A stretch of 64,000 nucleotides of DNA from Zanthoxylum bungeanum (taxonomy: Eukaryota > Streptophyta > Magnoliopsida > Sapindales > Rutaceae), in assembly GCA_019454045.1 (NCBI GenBank), contig SKCR01006522.1, positions 186,001 through 250,000 on the forward strand, written 5' to 3'. The translations under genes were made by a program, and so were the position numbers. Within the stretch, counting starts at the first letter, position 1; each line of letters begins with the position of its first letter. Positions 46,196 to 58,130 of the stretch are shown piece after piece. The notes below the pieces were generated by a model. It saw nothing but the letters and a program-made list of their open reading frames with translations, did not search any database and had not been told where the DNA came from.

Positions 46196-46549
46196 TGATG
46201 ACCCACGGATCGTAGTTTTAAAGAACAACCTATGGCGTGTAAAGGGCGTTATACAGGTAAGTTATTCTCCTTGCAGAAAATGGTCCAGTTGCATGTTTTT
46301 ATCCTGATGAATCAATTCGCTTTTGATCTTTTTGGCTGATGGTAGCAATCTTCAACCTTTCAGATTTCCAGATCCTGGTGATGTTTATCTAAAAAAGGCT
46401 GAGTTCAACAGGGCACGAGCTCGGATCCATCAATTTCAGCGCACGAGCTGCAACCACACGATCAATTTTTAATTTTTGCATCTGATGGGCTCTGGGAGCA
46501 CTTAAGTAATCAAGAAGCAGTTGATATAGTTCAACATCATCCACGCAGT
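46196..46549 (+). pseudogene. Captured protein phosphatase 2C (clade D-like) exons, internally deleted
   Basis: Exon one (46196-46256) reads DPRIVVLKNNLWRVKGVIQ and ends at a GTAAGT donor. Exon two (about 46372-46549) reads [12 protein letters not shown], then, after loss of about 30 codons and a frame change, [20 protein letters not shown] and [20 protein letters not shown], ending at a GTAAGA donor. [16 protein letters not shown] is the metal-binding Asp region of plant plasma-membrane H+-ATPase-regulating type PP2Cs. Keeping exon borders and an intron shows capture from genomic DNA, not cDNA. The fragment lacks the N-terminal metal site and cannot be a phosphatase. Confidence 0.85.
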
Positions 46550-47569
46550 GTAAGATACATATTCTACTCTGTCAGATTTTATGTTTTATGTGGCTTATAT
46601 TTTTTATTTTTCCCTTATGAAAACCTTTATTAGTTAGAATTTAGATAGTAATGGTCTTGCTAGTTGGCTCAAGTTAGTAGATCATGTAGTTTATATTGAG
46701 AACGAAGCACCCTTCTTATCTTGATGTATGGCTGAGCCGTTGAGCCATCCCATTACTATATGTGCCATTGTAGTTTTTATTGAAGCTCGTCCAATGCACC
46801 TCTTAAATTGAAAATGGTCCCAGAAGTAACTTAATGATATAACTAACCTAACCTTTGATCTTCATGATTCCAATAGAAGATAAAAAAGATCTTCTATTTA
46901 ATTTAATTCACCTTTGATCTTCGTGGTTGTCAAGCTTTTATCCAACTTTATTGTAATTTACTTATCATTGTTGATGTATTCGTAGTCCATCATCTCTATC
47001 ATTGGTTGTAAACACCATGGTTAAACAAAAGAGGATTGAAACGAACGAACAACCGCATGGACCGGGCAAGCACGCATGGTGCTATTATTAGTAAGTTAAT
47101 AGTTAACCAAATAGTGTCAATAGTTAAATAAGTTTATTTGATGATGTACATACAAAATTAATTTGACTTGTCTCGACAGCAAGTCTGAAGCAAAGCGGCT
47201 GAAAGAAGAAGGTCTTAAAGTGACCAAAGATGCAATCAACTATTTAACTTTTCTTTGTTATTTAACTTTACAGTTTGATTTATTAACCTTATATATATTT
47301 TTTGATTTCACTATATTATTGGGTTTATAGAAAGGTCACATAGGAACGAATTGGAAGAAAATGACATTGGAACAAAAAGTTGCTTTTGTGAACAAGTATA
47401 ATAAGGAATCTGTCAAGCACGAAAAGTGGCCTCGTGGATTATTACGTGATCCAGTACTGATCATTTGAAGATAATTCAATATTGTTTTAATCAATTCGCT
47501 AAGAAAAGGTATCAAATCATTTACCCCCATAGACGGACTTATTCGAATGAAATTTTTTTTAATTCCTGT

Positions 47570-48511
47570 TCGGGTTGCTTGCAGTGATATTATTGTCCGA
47601 ACAAGTCATGAGCATATCACACGGGGTAGCTTGTTGTCACTTTTTCCTGGTGAACCAGTTCAAGGCGAGGTTGTATCTATTGATATTTACTGAGTTTTTC
47701 TTATAATTTGGTAATAATAACTTACATATTCCTCAGGTCATTTGCATGAAAGCTGAGTACCTCATCATAGAGGAGTCTTTGAAAAGCGCTACTGAACCAA
47801 TCAATTGGTTTTTACCGACAACCTTTGCTGTTAGTATTGTTATTGTACCATTAAAGTTGATTACTGTAATTTCAATGGTTTTTTTGATCTCACTGCAAGT
47901 CATAATATTTTTATCTCCATTCCATAATTGAATATGTAGCAAATGGTACTAGAGCGAAATGCACAATATGATTTGTTTCGTAGAGCTGCCCAATGAAAGA
48001 TCATTATATGACTGATCTGCAAAGATGCCAACAGGTACAATATATATATTTCTTTATGCTTCATTTATAATTTTTACGTTACTATTTCTTAATTGCATCC
48101 TTATATCTTATTTGCTTGTCACTAGATATTCGTGCCCATCCACGACGGAGATTTCCATTGGTATATGTTATTGGTTAAGGTCAAAGAAAAAGTTTGTGAG
48201 ATTTGGGATTCTTTACGGAGTGGTCGTCGAGCCCGTAAACGACAAAATCAAGTGAATATTATTGTAATTCCATCTTACTTTTTTTTAGTTCATTATTTAT
48301 TGCATTATTTTGTTGTATAGCCAATTATTGCAGAATTTTCTATTTATGACCAATTTATTTTCTCATTTAGTTGCAAGCGCTGGATGTTATCCACCGCAGT
48401 TATGTACCGAATACATTCCCAGAACCTTGGAGCTTCCTGTCTTTCCAAGTGTGCAATGGTATAGGAGTTCCAACCCAACCCAACGGGTATGATTGCGGGA
48501 TTTATCAGTAA
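47570..48511 (+). pseudogene. Ulp1/SENP-type (C48) cysteine protease fragment in MULE
   Basis: Intron-separated pieces: SHEHITRGSLLSLFPGEPVQ (47612-47671), VICMKAEYLIIEESLKSATE (47738-47829), then QMVLERNAQYDLFRRAA with a stop (47940-47995), IFVPIHDGDFHWYMLLVKVK and EKVCEIWDSLRSG (48126-48230), and FQVCNGIGVPTQPNGYDCGI just before TAA at 48509-48511. The His (FHWY), Asp (WDSL), Gln (TQPNG) and Cys (YDCGI) of the Ulp1 catalytic set are all recognisable. These enzymes cleave SUMO-like conjugates. An internal stop and truncation right after the Cys make this copy inactive. Upstream MULE exon-like pieces (47169-47460) may belong to it. Confidence 0.8.
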
Positions 48512-48904
48512 ACCTCCGAAGTTATCAGTAAGAATCGAAAAGAACAGTAAAAAGAAAGGTCGTTTACGGAGAAATGCTTAACATACGCGTTACTAAAGTA
48601 GTTAGTTATGTAGTCAATGCATTTTGTATATCTTTTGAAACTGTGCAATGTAGTTGAATGCATTTTCTACATCTTTTGAACAATTCATTAATATGCATCT
48701 TAATCCATTTTGTATAATATGAGAAACTGTGAAATGTAGCTAGAAATCACTGGATGAGTGTTACAATGCTGTCAATGCACCAGCGCATGATGAATTGAGG
48801 TATTCGGGCGATTGTTTTTGGTCATGAGTTTAGACTTTAATTGATTTTATTGTTTTATCTGTTTTTACTGCTGTTTTGTTAACTGTTTTGGGGGCTTTTT
48901 TCTG

Positions 48905-49085
48905 AGCTGTGTTGGGCGTGATCATGGGATGGTCGGCAGGGGTATGTGGGCGTGATCAGGGGCTGGTCGGTAGGGGTATGTGGTGATCAAGGGCTGGTCG
49001 GCAGGGGTATGTGGGCGTGATCATGGGATGGTCGGTAGAGGTATGTGGGTGTGTTCAGGGGCTGGTTGAGGGCTGTTATGGGCGT
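48905..49085 (+). repeat. G-rich tandem repeat of about 34 bp
   Basis: Five imperfect units resemble GGGCGTGATCATGGGATGGT followed by CGGCAGGGGTATGT. It is strand-asymmetric (G on the plus strand) and lies between the protease fragment and the satellite in the MULE. From 49085 to about 49960 I see only AT-rich sequence with a few copies of GAGGTTCCAAAAA-like text. Confidence 0.8.
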
Positions 49086-49959
49086 GGCTTCTGACGTTAT
49101 TTGTGAAGGGTGCATGATGAATTGGGGCATTATTTTTTGTCATCAGTTTAGCTTTTGTTGTAAGCATCTGTCAACAGCATTAAACAGATGATTGCATTAA
49201 ACAATTCGGTTAACAACTTCTGTGTATGCATGATCTCCTCTGACCGAAAATGGTTCCAAATGGTTCGTAAATTTTATGAAAACCTAGTTAACAAGACGGT
49301 AAAAACATGTGAAGAGGTTCCAAAAAACATTTCCAAAAGTATGATACATTTACCATTACAACATTCAACAGCACTGTGAATAGGTTCCAAAAAAATTGCC
49401 ATTACAACATTCAACAGCACTGTTAAGAGGTTCCAAAAACGAAATAATTACAACAGAAGAAATGTCATCCAATAACGAAATAAAAGACTACATGGAGTAA
49501 GGCCACCATGTATAGTTTTGGTATAGCATTGTGAAGAGGTTCCAAATAATTATTGTCACTACCGAAACCTGCAAAAGTATTTATGTGCATTCAGTTCGGT
49601 CTATATTAAATTATGAAATTCATTCGTAAATTAATACCTGCAAATGCTTCTGAAGTCGATGGCGTTGGATACGTAAATGCTGATTATTCATTCGTAAAAA
49701 ATTCTCATATTTTGTAATTAATAAAAAATCATTTTCATAGTAATGACTTCTCATATGAAATAATAATTATTTAAACACGAAAAATATAGTTATTAAGTAG
49801 TTATAAAAAAAAACTATAACATTATGAGAATTCTACTTCATGCTCATTAACTTCAGTAATTATCCTAAGTAAATAATTGATTAATTTTTCAAACTTTATT
49901 ATATTTCTTTTTCTTTTTTTCAATATTTCGGTTATTTTGGTCAGTTACAGATAGCAACA

Positions 49960-51912
49960 TTTACATATGTAATTATGAGCGTTGAATATGCAACTTCCAC
50001 CAATAAATTTGCAATTTTGACCAATAAATATGCAAATTTGGAAGATGAAACTTTTAGCAATAAACATGCAAAACGAGACCATTGAACATGAAACTTTAGC
50101 AATACATGCAATTGCTTCTGCCTCGAAAATCACACCTGCAACTATGAGCGTTGAATATGCAACTTCGACCATTAAACATACAACTTTGACCAATAAATAT
50201 GCAATATTTGGAAGATGAAACTTTTAGCAATAAACATGCAAAACGAGACCATTGAACATGAAACTTTAGCAATAACATGCAATTGCTTCTGCCTCGAAAA
50301 TCACACCTGCAACTATGAGCGTTGAATATGCAACTTCGACCATTAAACATGCAACTTTGACCAATAAATATGCAATATTTGGAAGATGAAATTTTAGCAA
50401 TAAACATGCAAAACGAGACCATTGAACATGAAACTTTAGCAATAACATGCAATTGCTTCTGCCTCGAAAATCACACACTGCAACTATGAGCGTTGAATAT
50501 GCAACTTCGACCATTAAACATACAACTTTGACCAATAAATATGCAATATTTGGAAGATGAAACTTTTAGCAAAAACATGCAAAACGAGACCATTGAACAT
50601 GAAACTTTAGCAATAACATGCAATTGCTTCTGCCTCGAAAATCACACCTGCAACTATGAGCGTTGAATATGCAACTTCGACCATTAAACATGCAACTTTG
50701 ACCAATAAATATGCAATATTTGGAAGATGAAACTTTTAGCAATAAACATGCAAAACGAGACCATTGAACATGAAACTTTAGCAATAACATGCAATTTCTT
50801 CTGCCTCGAAAATCACACCTGCAACTATGAGCGTTGAATATGCAACTTCGACCATTAAACATGCAACTTTGACCAATAAATATGCAATATTTGGAAGATG
50901 AAACTTTTAGCAATAAACATGCAAAACGAGACCATTGAACATGAACTTTAGCAATAACATGCAATTGCTTCTGCCTCGAAAATCACACCTGCAACTATGA
51001 GCGTTGAATATGCAACTTCGACCATTAAACATACAACTTTGACCAATAAATATGCAATATTTGGAAGATGAAACTTTTAGCAATAAACATGCAAAACGAG
51101 ACCATTGAACATGAAACTTTAGCAATAACATGCAATTGCTTCTGCCTCGAAAATCACACCTGCAACTATGAGCGTTGAATATGCAACTTCGACCATTAAA
51201 CATGCAACTTTGACCAATAAATATGCAATATTTGGAAGATGAAACTTTTAGCAATAAACATGCAAAACGAGACCATTGAACATGAAACTTTAGCAATAAC
51301 ATGCAATTGCTTCTGCCTCGAAAATCACACCTGCAACTATGAGCGTTGAATATGCAACTTCGACCATTAAACATGCAACTTTGACCAATAAATATGCAAT
51401 ATTTGGAAGATGAAACTTTTAGCAATAAACATGCAAAACGAGACCATTGAACATGAAACTTTAGCAATAACATGCAATTGCTTCTGCCTCGAAAATCACA
51501 CCTGCAACTATGAGCGTTGAATATGCAACTTCGACCATTAAACATGCAACTTTGACCAATAAATATGCAATATTTGGAAGATGAAACTTTTAGCAATAAA
51601 CATGCAAAACGAGACCATTGAACATGAAACTTTAGCAATAACATGCAATTGCTTCTCTGCCTCGAATATCACACATGCAACTATGAGCGTTGAATATGCA
51701 ACTTCGACCATTACACATGCAACTTTGACCAATAAATATGCAATATTTGAAGATGAAACTTTTAGCAATAAACATGCAAAACGAGACCATTGAACATGAA
51801 ACTTTAGCAATAACATGCAATTGCATCTGCCTCGAAAATCACACATGCAACTATGAGCGTTAAATATGCAACTTCTACCATTAAACATGCAACTTTGACA
51901 AATAAATATGCA
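49960..51912 (+). repeat. 171-bp satellite array, about 12 copies, inside the MULE
   Basis: The motif GAGCGTTGAATATGCAACTT recurs at 49977, 50146, 50317, 50488, 50658, 50829, 50999, 51170, 51341, 51512, 51685 and 51855, mostly 170-171 bp apart. Within each unit a shorter ~21-bp motif (ACATGCAACTTTGACCAATA) recurs five to six times with divergence, so the array is a higher-order repeat. The period is a multiple of three and the minus strand lacks stops in some frames, giving long but meaningless open frames. Middle copies are nearly identical, while the end copies differ more. Confidence 0.93.
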
Positions 51913-52100
51913 ATATATTTTTATATTATTTTATTTTATCAATATTATAAAAAAATAAATTTTTTATATTATTTTATTTTTTTCAGTATTTTTTAAAAAT
52001 AAATTTTTAAAAACTTACCATAAATTTTTTTCATAATTTTATTTTTATTAATATTTTATAATTTATATAATAAAAAAAAAAATTTTAATTTTTTTTTTTT

Positions 52101-52193
52101 AGAGTAACTGGTTGCAACCGGCAGTGGCAACCAGTTACTCTCATTTTTTTGTTTTTTAATGCCCCCAACCCTGGGTATCTGATACCCAAGGGT
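52101..52193. repeat. Hairpins at the right MULE end
   Basis: 52101-52141 has 15-bp arms AGAGTAACTGGTTGC and its reverse complement around an 11-base loop. 52168-52193 has a near-perfect ACCCTGGGTATC / GATACCCAAGGGT palindrome. The arrangement mirrors the left end with different stem sequences. Confidence 0.85.
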
Positions 52194-52217
52194 ATTGTAG
52201 CATTACCCTATATTGAA

Positions 52218-52912
52218 ATGTTCAAAAGTTATATATGAAATCAAAGAGGGTCAGCATATCAAGTCAACCAATTAACCAGCAAATTCTAGAATTAGATTTA
52301 AGTATTTAATCGCAAATTGCGAAGCCAATACGATTTACTTAATATTATTTACCCATTGAATTCTCTCAGTAAGTTGTTGGGAAACTTCCCTTGGATAGGC
52401 CCATCCTCTCTCTCTATCTCTATGTACCTCTAAATATGATATTCTAAAATTTGTTATCGGAGATATCTCAAAATGTCACATTTATTTTTTAGTCCATGCT
52501 ACAAAATCGTGAACCACAATTAATTTCTGCTCGCGATAGAACAAGCCGTTAGTCACCAAATTTTTTTGCAGCTGCTGGGCATTTATTCTTCAATAATTTG
52601 GTTTTTTTTTTTTGGGTTATTTTTTAACATTAGTGATAAAAGTATGATCTTAAAAATTTATTAAGCACCTAAATGGTAAAAAAAAAAAAAAAAAGTATTT
52701 AAGAGGAAAAAAATATCACCCTTCCTTTACATGATTGTATGATTTATCCATAGAAGTATGATGATTTTGGAGATAATAAAATAATAAAAGACAGGAAAAA
52801 TTGAAAGTCAATGATTTTTTTTCTTTTGATGAATTTTAAAATAGACTTTTGGATCAAATATTTATATTTTTTGTATTCCGCTTTTTATAATTTCTATCAC
52901 TCGTACATGTAT
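52218..52912. other. AT-rich intergenic sequence without features
   Basis: No gene, RNA or repeat is recognisable apart from A or T runs (near 52600 and 52680). The last five bases, TGTAT at 52908-52912, are the left target duplication of the TR-GAG element. Confidence 0.7.
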
Positions 52913-53720
52913 TGTTGATGGTGTTTTTCGGGCACTATGTTATTTAAACAACACGACAGGGGTAAAAGGGGTAACTCCATTGATCGAGACCGTTAAAGCC
53001 GACCCGACAACTTGACGGTAAGAGGCCGAGCACTTTATACTAAATGGCCGAGCACTTGAGATCGGATGACTGAGCATTATCAGATCGACAGCACATTCTC
53101 AGTTCAAATGGCTATCATGACCGACCTCATGAAGACCGAGCACATGACGAGGCGTGCTCAGAAGATAAAGCATCATATTCTTGCGGAAAAGGGATAAGTT
53201 GTCCTACTTTAATGGGGTAAAGTAATAACTTAATATCCTAATAGGATAAATGAAGTAAATGTAGTTTTGATTAGGAATCCTTATGGGAAAAGGGAATAGT
53301 TTTGACTAGGAATCCTGATAGAAAAGGAGACCATCTCCAATTGGGAATTCTTGTACAAATAGGAATCTGGCTTCTTCACCATTATAAATAGGAGGGTAAA
53401 GTGAGTGTAGAAAAACAAGTTGAAGACATCTGAAAATCATCACAAGAGTGAGGGATTAAAGTTCCAATTTGTAAGAGCAAGGAGAGGTCTGAGAGGTGTA
53501 TTTGAGTAAATAAAAGTACCACCCTGTTCTGGTCCGTGGACGTAGGTCGGATCCCAAATCCACCGAACCACCTTAAATCACCTTGTCTGATTGGCGTATT
53601 TTCTTGTTTTCCGCTAAGTTTGTTTTTGGTTCCCTATAACCAAACAAATTCACAGTTGAAGGAGGGTTCCCTCGAGGTGATATTCCCGTATTACCCTGAG
53701 ACCAAAATCCACCGTCAACA
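52913..53720 (+). repeat. 5' LTR of TR-GAG element
   Basis: It begins TGTTGATGGTG and ends CCGTCAACA, 808 bp. A TATA-like ATTATAAATAGGAGG lies at about 53380-53394. Confidence 0.92.
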
Positions 53721-53722
53721 GT

Positions 53723-53740
53723 TGGCGCCGTCTGTGGGGA
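53723..53740 (+). other. Primer-binding site of TR-GAG element
   Basis: TGGCGCCGTCTGTGGGGA follows the LTR after two bases (GT). This PBS type is common in plant Ty3/gypsy and TR-GAG elements. Confidence 0.8.
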
Positions 53741-53773
53741 ACTCTACGAAAAGCAACTCGCGTAATAAGACAA

Positions 53774-55327
53774 ATGGCGGAAGGCGGAAACCAACAATCA
53801 TCAGGGGGCTCGGCTGCGGACTGGATGGAAAAGATCGAGGAAAACCTTAGGAAGGAAAGGGAGGAAAACCAAACTCTACTAAAAACCATAGTACCGGTTG
53901 GAAAGGATGGAAGGAGCACGCGACGGAAAATTCGAGGCCGGGACTAGCCGGCGAAGGAGTGAGATAGCGGAAGGAAAGAGAATTGTTGATACAAGCGAAG
54001 ACGACAGACCTCAAAGGAGGGAACCCTACAGGGTGAGATCCGTGGTAGTACAAAGGGATTCCCAAACCGAGGACACATGGGAGGAGGAAGATGACAAATC
54101 ATCACCAGATCCCTCCTACGATAGCCCTCACAGTACCCGAGGAGAGGAAAAGAACATACCGAAGAGGTGCGGGACGACGCCGACCCTGAGAAACGCCGCT
54201 CCCAAGATAGCAGAAAGAAAAGAAACCTCAGAGGGCGGCATGGAACCAGGGACAGCGGTATGAAATCTTGGTTACGGGAGGAGCTGGTCAAATGGGGAGT
54301 ATACCCCAACGCAAACAGAGGGGATATCCAGGACGTCAAAGATGAGTCCCCCCTCACGGAGGAAATAAAATCGGAGAAATTCCCGAAGAGATTTAACATG
54401 CCGACCATGACACCGTACAAGGGCCATACCGACCCTAAAACCCACATTGAAAGTTTCACCCTGCTGATGGAGGTGCAAGGGGTAACAGGGGACGCCATCT
54501 GCAAAGTGTTCCCCCTAACTCTGGCCGGACCAGCCATTCTATGGTACAGGAGCTTAGCCCCAAGAAGCATCAGCAGCTTCACACAACTGAAGAAGTCATT
54601 CATACGACACTTCAAGGGGCTTGTGTCCCCAGAAAGACGATTGGAGAACTCCGGCTCATGAAGCAAGGAGACGATGAACCTCTGAAGATATTTATTGAAA
54701 GGTACCATAATATGGTACTCGAAGTCGGAGGGTATGAATCCCCTGAAGCCCTGGAAAGCTTGAAAGGAGCCTTGAGGGTCGGAAGACTCTGGACCTACCT
54801 AAGGATCCAGGACACCCCGGACTACGCCACCGCCCTGGAGGTGGCCCGGAAGTTCGTTTCGTTAGAGAACGAAGAGAAAGTGTCCCGGAAAGGGAACAAC
54901 ATCAGGGATAGAACCACAAGGGAGGGCGCCCAACGCCGAACAGAAAAAGAATCCAGAAGACCACCCCCGAAACACAAAGAATTCAAGCCACTGCACCGGG
55001 ACAATCAGGAGAGAAGAGCGCCGACCCAAGTAAACCACGTGGTCAGGGAAGATGCATACATTCCCCTAAAAAAACCACTGGGACAAATTGTCATGGAGAT
55101 CCAGGGAAAGGCCTCTTAGTGGAACCCGACCAAAGGAGGTTCCCCCGGACAGAAGGAACCAAAAGGCTTATTGCATACACCACAACTCCAGAGGACATGC
55201 AACGGACGGATGTAAAGATCTGCGAGAACAAATGGAGGATCTAGCACGAAACGGGTATCTGAACAAATACATTGACCACGAGGTTATGACGACCAGACAA
55301 AGGGCATGTGGCCGCCAATTCAACTGA
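53774..55327 (+). pseudogene. gag of TR-GAG element, frameshifted
   Basis: It starts at ATG 53774 (MAEGGNQQSSGGSAADWMEK). The frame breaks near 53900, passes through an Arg/Glu-rich stretch, and yields the retrotransposon gag domain from about 54260: FPKRFNMPTMTPYKGHTDPK, then GDAICKVFPLTLAGPAILWY and ISSFTQLKKSFIRHF. A second break near 54650 is followed by LRLMKQGDDEPLKIFIERYH and a basic tail. A final shift near 55115 reaches CIHHNSRGHATDGCKDLREQ, a CxxHxxxxHxxxxC knuckle-like motif. Three frame breaks mean no full Gag from this copy, although LTR similarity suggests recent movement, probably in trans. Confidence 0.83.
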
Positions 55328-55479
55328 AAGAGGGCAGTTTGTCCCCAAAAATAAATAAACTTTCTCCTTTCAAAAGAAGGTTCTCGGCCACTTTCTTAAA
55401 ACATAAATAGAAAGACCTACTCAAAAACCGGGACAAACTTAGCACCTAAATACAAAAAGAAACGACCAAGCAATAAAGA

Positions 55480-57775
55480 CTTGGGCAGCTCGGGGCTTGA
55501 CCTTGCCCCACCGAGGTCATTCAGTTATCCGGCTCGGGATCGGGCTACGTCCCACCGAGTCATGCACGTTGGTCTGAGGACAGAACACTCCCTCAGAGCC
55601 AAGTACGTCTTTCGGCTCGGGGCTGGATTGCGTTCCGCCGAGGCCCCTTCATTAATCAGCTCGGGGCTGGATTTCGTTCCGCCGAGGCCATATTCAGTCG
55701 GGGTCGGTTACGTCCCACCGAGACATGCTCATTAGTCTGGGGACGGAACATTCCCCCAGAGCCAAGTACCTCTTTCAGCTCGGGGTCGGGTTACGTCCCA
55801 CCGAGACATGCTCATTAGTCTGGGGACGGAACATTCCCCCAGAGCCAAGTATCTCTCTAGCTCGGGGTCCTCAGGGACATACCCGATGTAACGGATCCGT
55901 GAGAAGCATAGCACAGGGAGGGATGATACCCCTGTGGCGATTGCTTACTCCAGTGTTACCGAACATAAGGAGGAACATGCCCTTAATGTGTCGAACACTC
56001 TTCTGATCCTCACCTGCCCGATGTAATGGATCCGTGGGAAAGCATAGCACGGGGGATAATGACACCCCCGTGACGATTGCTAACTCCAGTGATACCGGGC
56101 CTAAGGAGGAACATACCCTTAATATCCCGGACACTCTTTGATCCATTCATCATCCGGATCCGCGGGAGGCACAGCACGGGGAGGCGTATACCCCTGTGGC
56201 GTGTGCCTACTCCAGCGTGGTAAGGAGGAGCCCTCATACAATACACAGGCTCCCGAGCGAACCGACGTGTAGAGGATGTGCCCTTACCGTTCATACGCTC
56301 TTCTGATCCGAATCCTGGTTCGCCGGGACACTGAATTGAAAGATTCAGAATTGTGTTTTGGAGGCCTCGGGCAGGACGCTGTTTCGAGGCATCCGTGCTG
56401 TTGTTTACACTTGTGAAAAGTTTTACTTTGGGACAAGTGCTAAGTCACCCCCACCTTTTGATTTTACCTTCAAAGGTTTTGTTTTTATTTTTTCGCCGGT
56501 CTGGCAGAGGGACGCCCATGCCAGATTCGGTAGGGCTTCAAAGGTTGATTCACTTCCCTTCTGAATAAGTCCCAGGGATTAATCGGCTCGGGTCTGGATT
56601 TCGTTCCGCCGAAGCCACTTGTTTATTCGGTTCGGGGCTGGATTTCGTTCCGCCGAGGCCGCTTGGTTATTTAGCTCGGGTCGGATACGTCCCACCGAGT
56701 CAGCCCTTTGGACTGGGGACGTAACATTCCCCCAGGACCAAGTGTCTTAGAGCTCGGGGTCGGGCGAGTCCCACCGAGTCTGCCTTGGACTGGGGACGTA
56801 ACATTCCCCCAGGTCCAAGTGCCTTTCTCAGCTCGGGGTCGGGGTACGTCCCACCGAGTCAGCCCTTCGGACTGGGGACGTAACATTCCCTCAGGTCCAA
56901 GTGTCGTTCTCAGCTCGGGGTCGGGTTACGTCCCACCGAGTCAGTCCTTCGGACTGGGGACGTAACATTCCCCCAGGTCCAAGTGCCTTTCTCAGCTCGG
57001 GTCGGGGTACGTCCACCGAGTCAGCCCTTCGGACTGGGGACGTAACATTCCCTCAGGTCCAAGTGCCTTTCACAGCTCGGGGTCGGGGTACGTCCCACCG
57101 AGTCAGCCCTTCGGACTGGGGACGTAACATTCCCTCAGGTCCAAGTGCCTTTCACAGCTCGGGGTCGGGGTACGTCCCACCGAGTCAGCCCTTCGGACTG
57201 GGGACGTAACATTCCCTCAGGTCCAAGTGTCTTTCTCAGCTCGGTCGGGCGTGTCCCACCGAGTCTACCCTTTGGACTGGGGACGTAACATTCCCCCAGG
57301 ACCAGTGATTCTTACAGCTTCGGGGTCGGGTACGATGTCCCACCGAGTCCCCTTTGGACTGGGGACGTAACATTCCCCCAGGACCAAGTGATTCTTGAGC
57401 TCGGGGTCGGGCGATGTCCCACGAGTCTGCCTTTGGACTGGGGACGTAACATTCCCCCAGGTCCAAGTGCCTTTCTCAGCTCGGGGTCGGGGTACGTCCC
57501 ACCGAGTCAGCCCTTCGGACTGGGGACGTAACATTCCCTCAGGTCCAAATGCCTTTCACAGCTCGGGGTCGGGTACGTCCCACCGAGTCAGCCCTTCGGA
57601 CGGGGACGTAACATTCCCTCAGGTCCAAGTGTCGTTCTCAGCTCGGGGTCGGGTTGCGTCCCACCGAGTCAGTCCTTCGGACTGGGGACGTAACGTTCCC
57701 CCAGGCCCGAGCATCTCTCACAGCTCGAGACAGGATCACATGCCACCGAGCACATCATCGTTAGCTCAGAGGCAA
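55480..57775 (+). repeat. Large tandem array (about 82-bp units) in TR-GAG element
   Basis: From about 56670 to 57720 a roughly 82-bp unit (CTCGGGGTCGGGTACGTCCC then CACCGAGTCAGCCCTTCGGA, then CTGGGGACGTAACATTCCC) repeats about 12 times with small indels. More diverged relatives occur at 55480-55870 and 56580-56670. The segment 55870-56340 has its own pair of longer repeats (CCCGATGTAAYGGATCCGTG, near 55875 and 56015). The array is GC-rich, unlike its surroundings. Long open frames here come from repetition. Confidence 0.88.
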
Positions 57776-58130
57776 AATTTTCTCCTCACAATCGAGATTG
57801 GATCAGTCAGGGGTCAGGACCCCCAAATCTCTGGTACATATATTACAGAGGAGGAGTCATTTTAGTTTGGACAAACAAGAGGAACTTCATCTCCTGATGG
57901 AACGACCCAAGTAAGCAATTTGCTTTGAGGTGGAGAATCATTCTGAATAGAGTCAGCATCTCCAATAAACCGAGGATATGAAGATAGAAACAGAAGACTT
58001 AGTTGATGGCAAAGACAATTTCTCGGTGATTTCTGGAGCGACCACCAGCAAGGCGATCAGCACACCATCTTTTTTTATAGTTCCCGGCATCAACTCACAA
58101 ACTCGTTGTTACCGAGAACTAGGGGACAGA

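Larger units (their letters stand above)
45937..52208 (+). mobile_element. MULE (Mutator-like element), 6.27 kb, with captured gene fragments and a satellite
   Basis: The 9-bp direct repeat TATATTGAA flanks it at 45928-45936 and 52209-52217. The ends are imperfect inverted repeats: left GGGCTTGACTGTGGTACCCA, right (reversed) GGGTAATGCTACAATACCCT, each continuing into a GGGTATxxxATACCC palindrome. A 9-bp duplication is the Mutator signature. No MuDR-type transposase is seen, so it is non-autonomous. Inside are PP2C exons, a Ulp1-type protease fragment, short G-rich repeats and a 171-bp satellite. Ulp1-bearing MULEs are known in plants (KAONASHI type). Confidence 0.85.

Noticed and set aside
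50096..51888. Long minus-strand open frames (up to 245 residues) with repeated Cys-rich text
   Set aside because: They come from the 171-bp satellite, whose period is divisible by three; no start context, no codon bias and no protein similarity recognised.
49960..51912. CRISPR-like array
   Set aside because: Repeats are directly adjacent with no unique spacers, in a plant MULE; this is a satellite.
53944..54708. 254-residue minus-strand ORF opposite gag
   Set aside because: It is the shadow of the GC-rich gag coding strand. The plus strand has clear retrotransposon gag motifs; the minus-strand product has none.
56671..57865. Open frames in the TR-GAG tandem array
   Set aside because: Several frames on both strands are open only because of the repeated unit; the reading changes frame wherever a unit has an indel.
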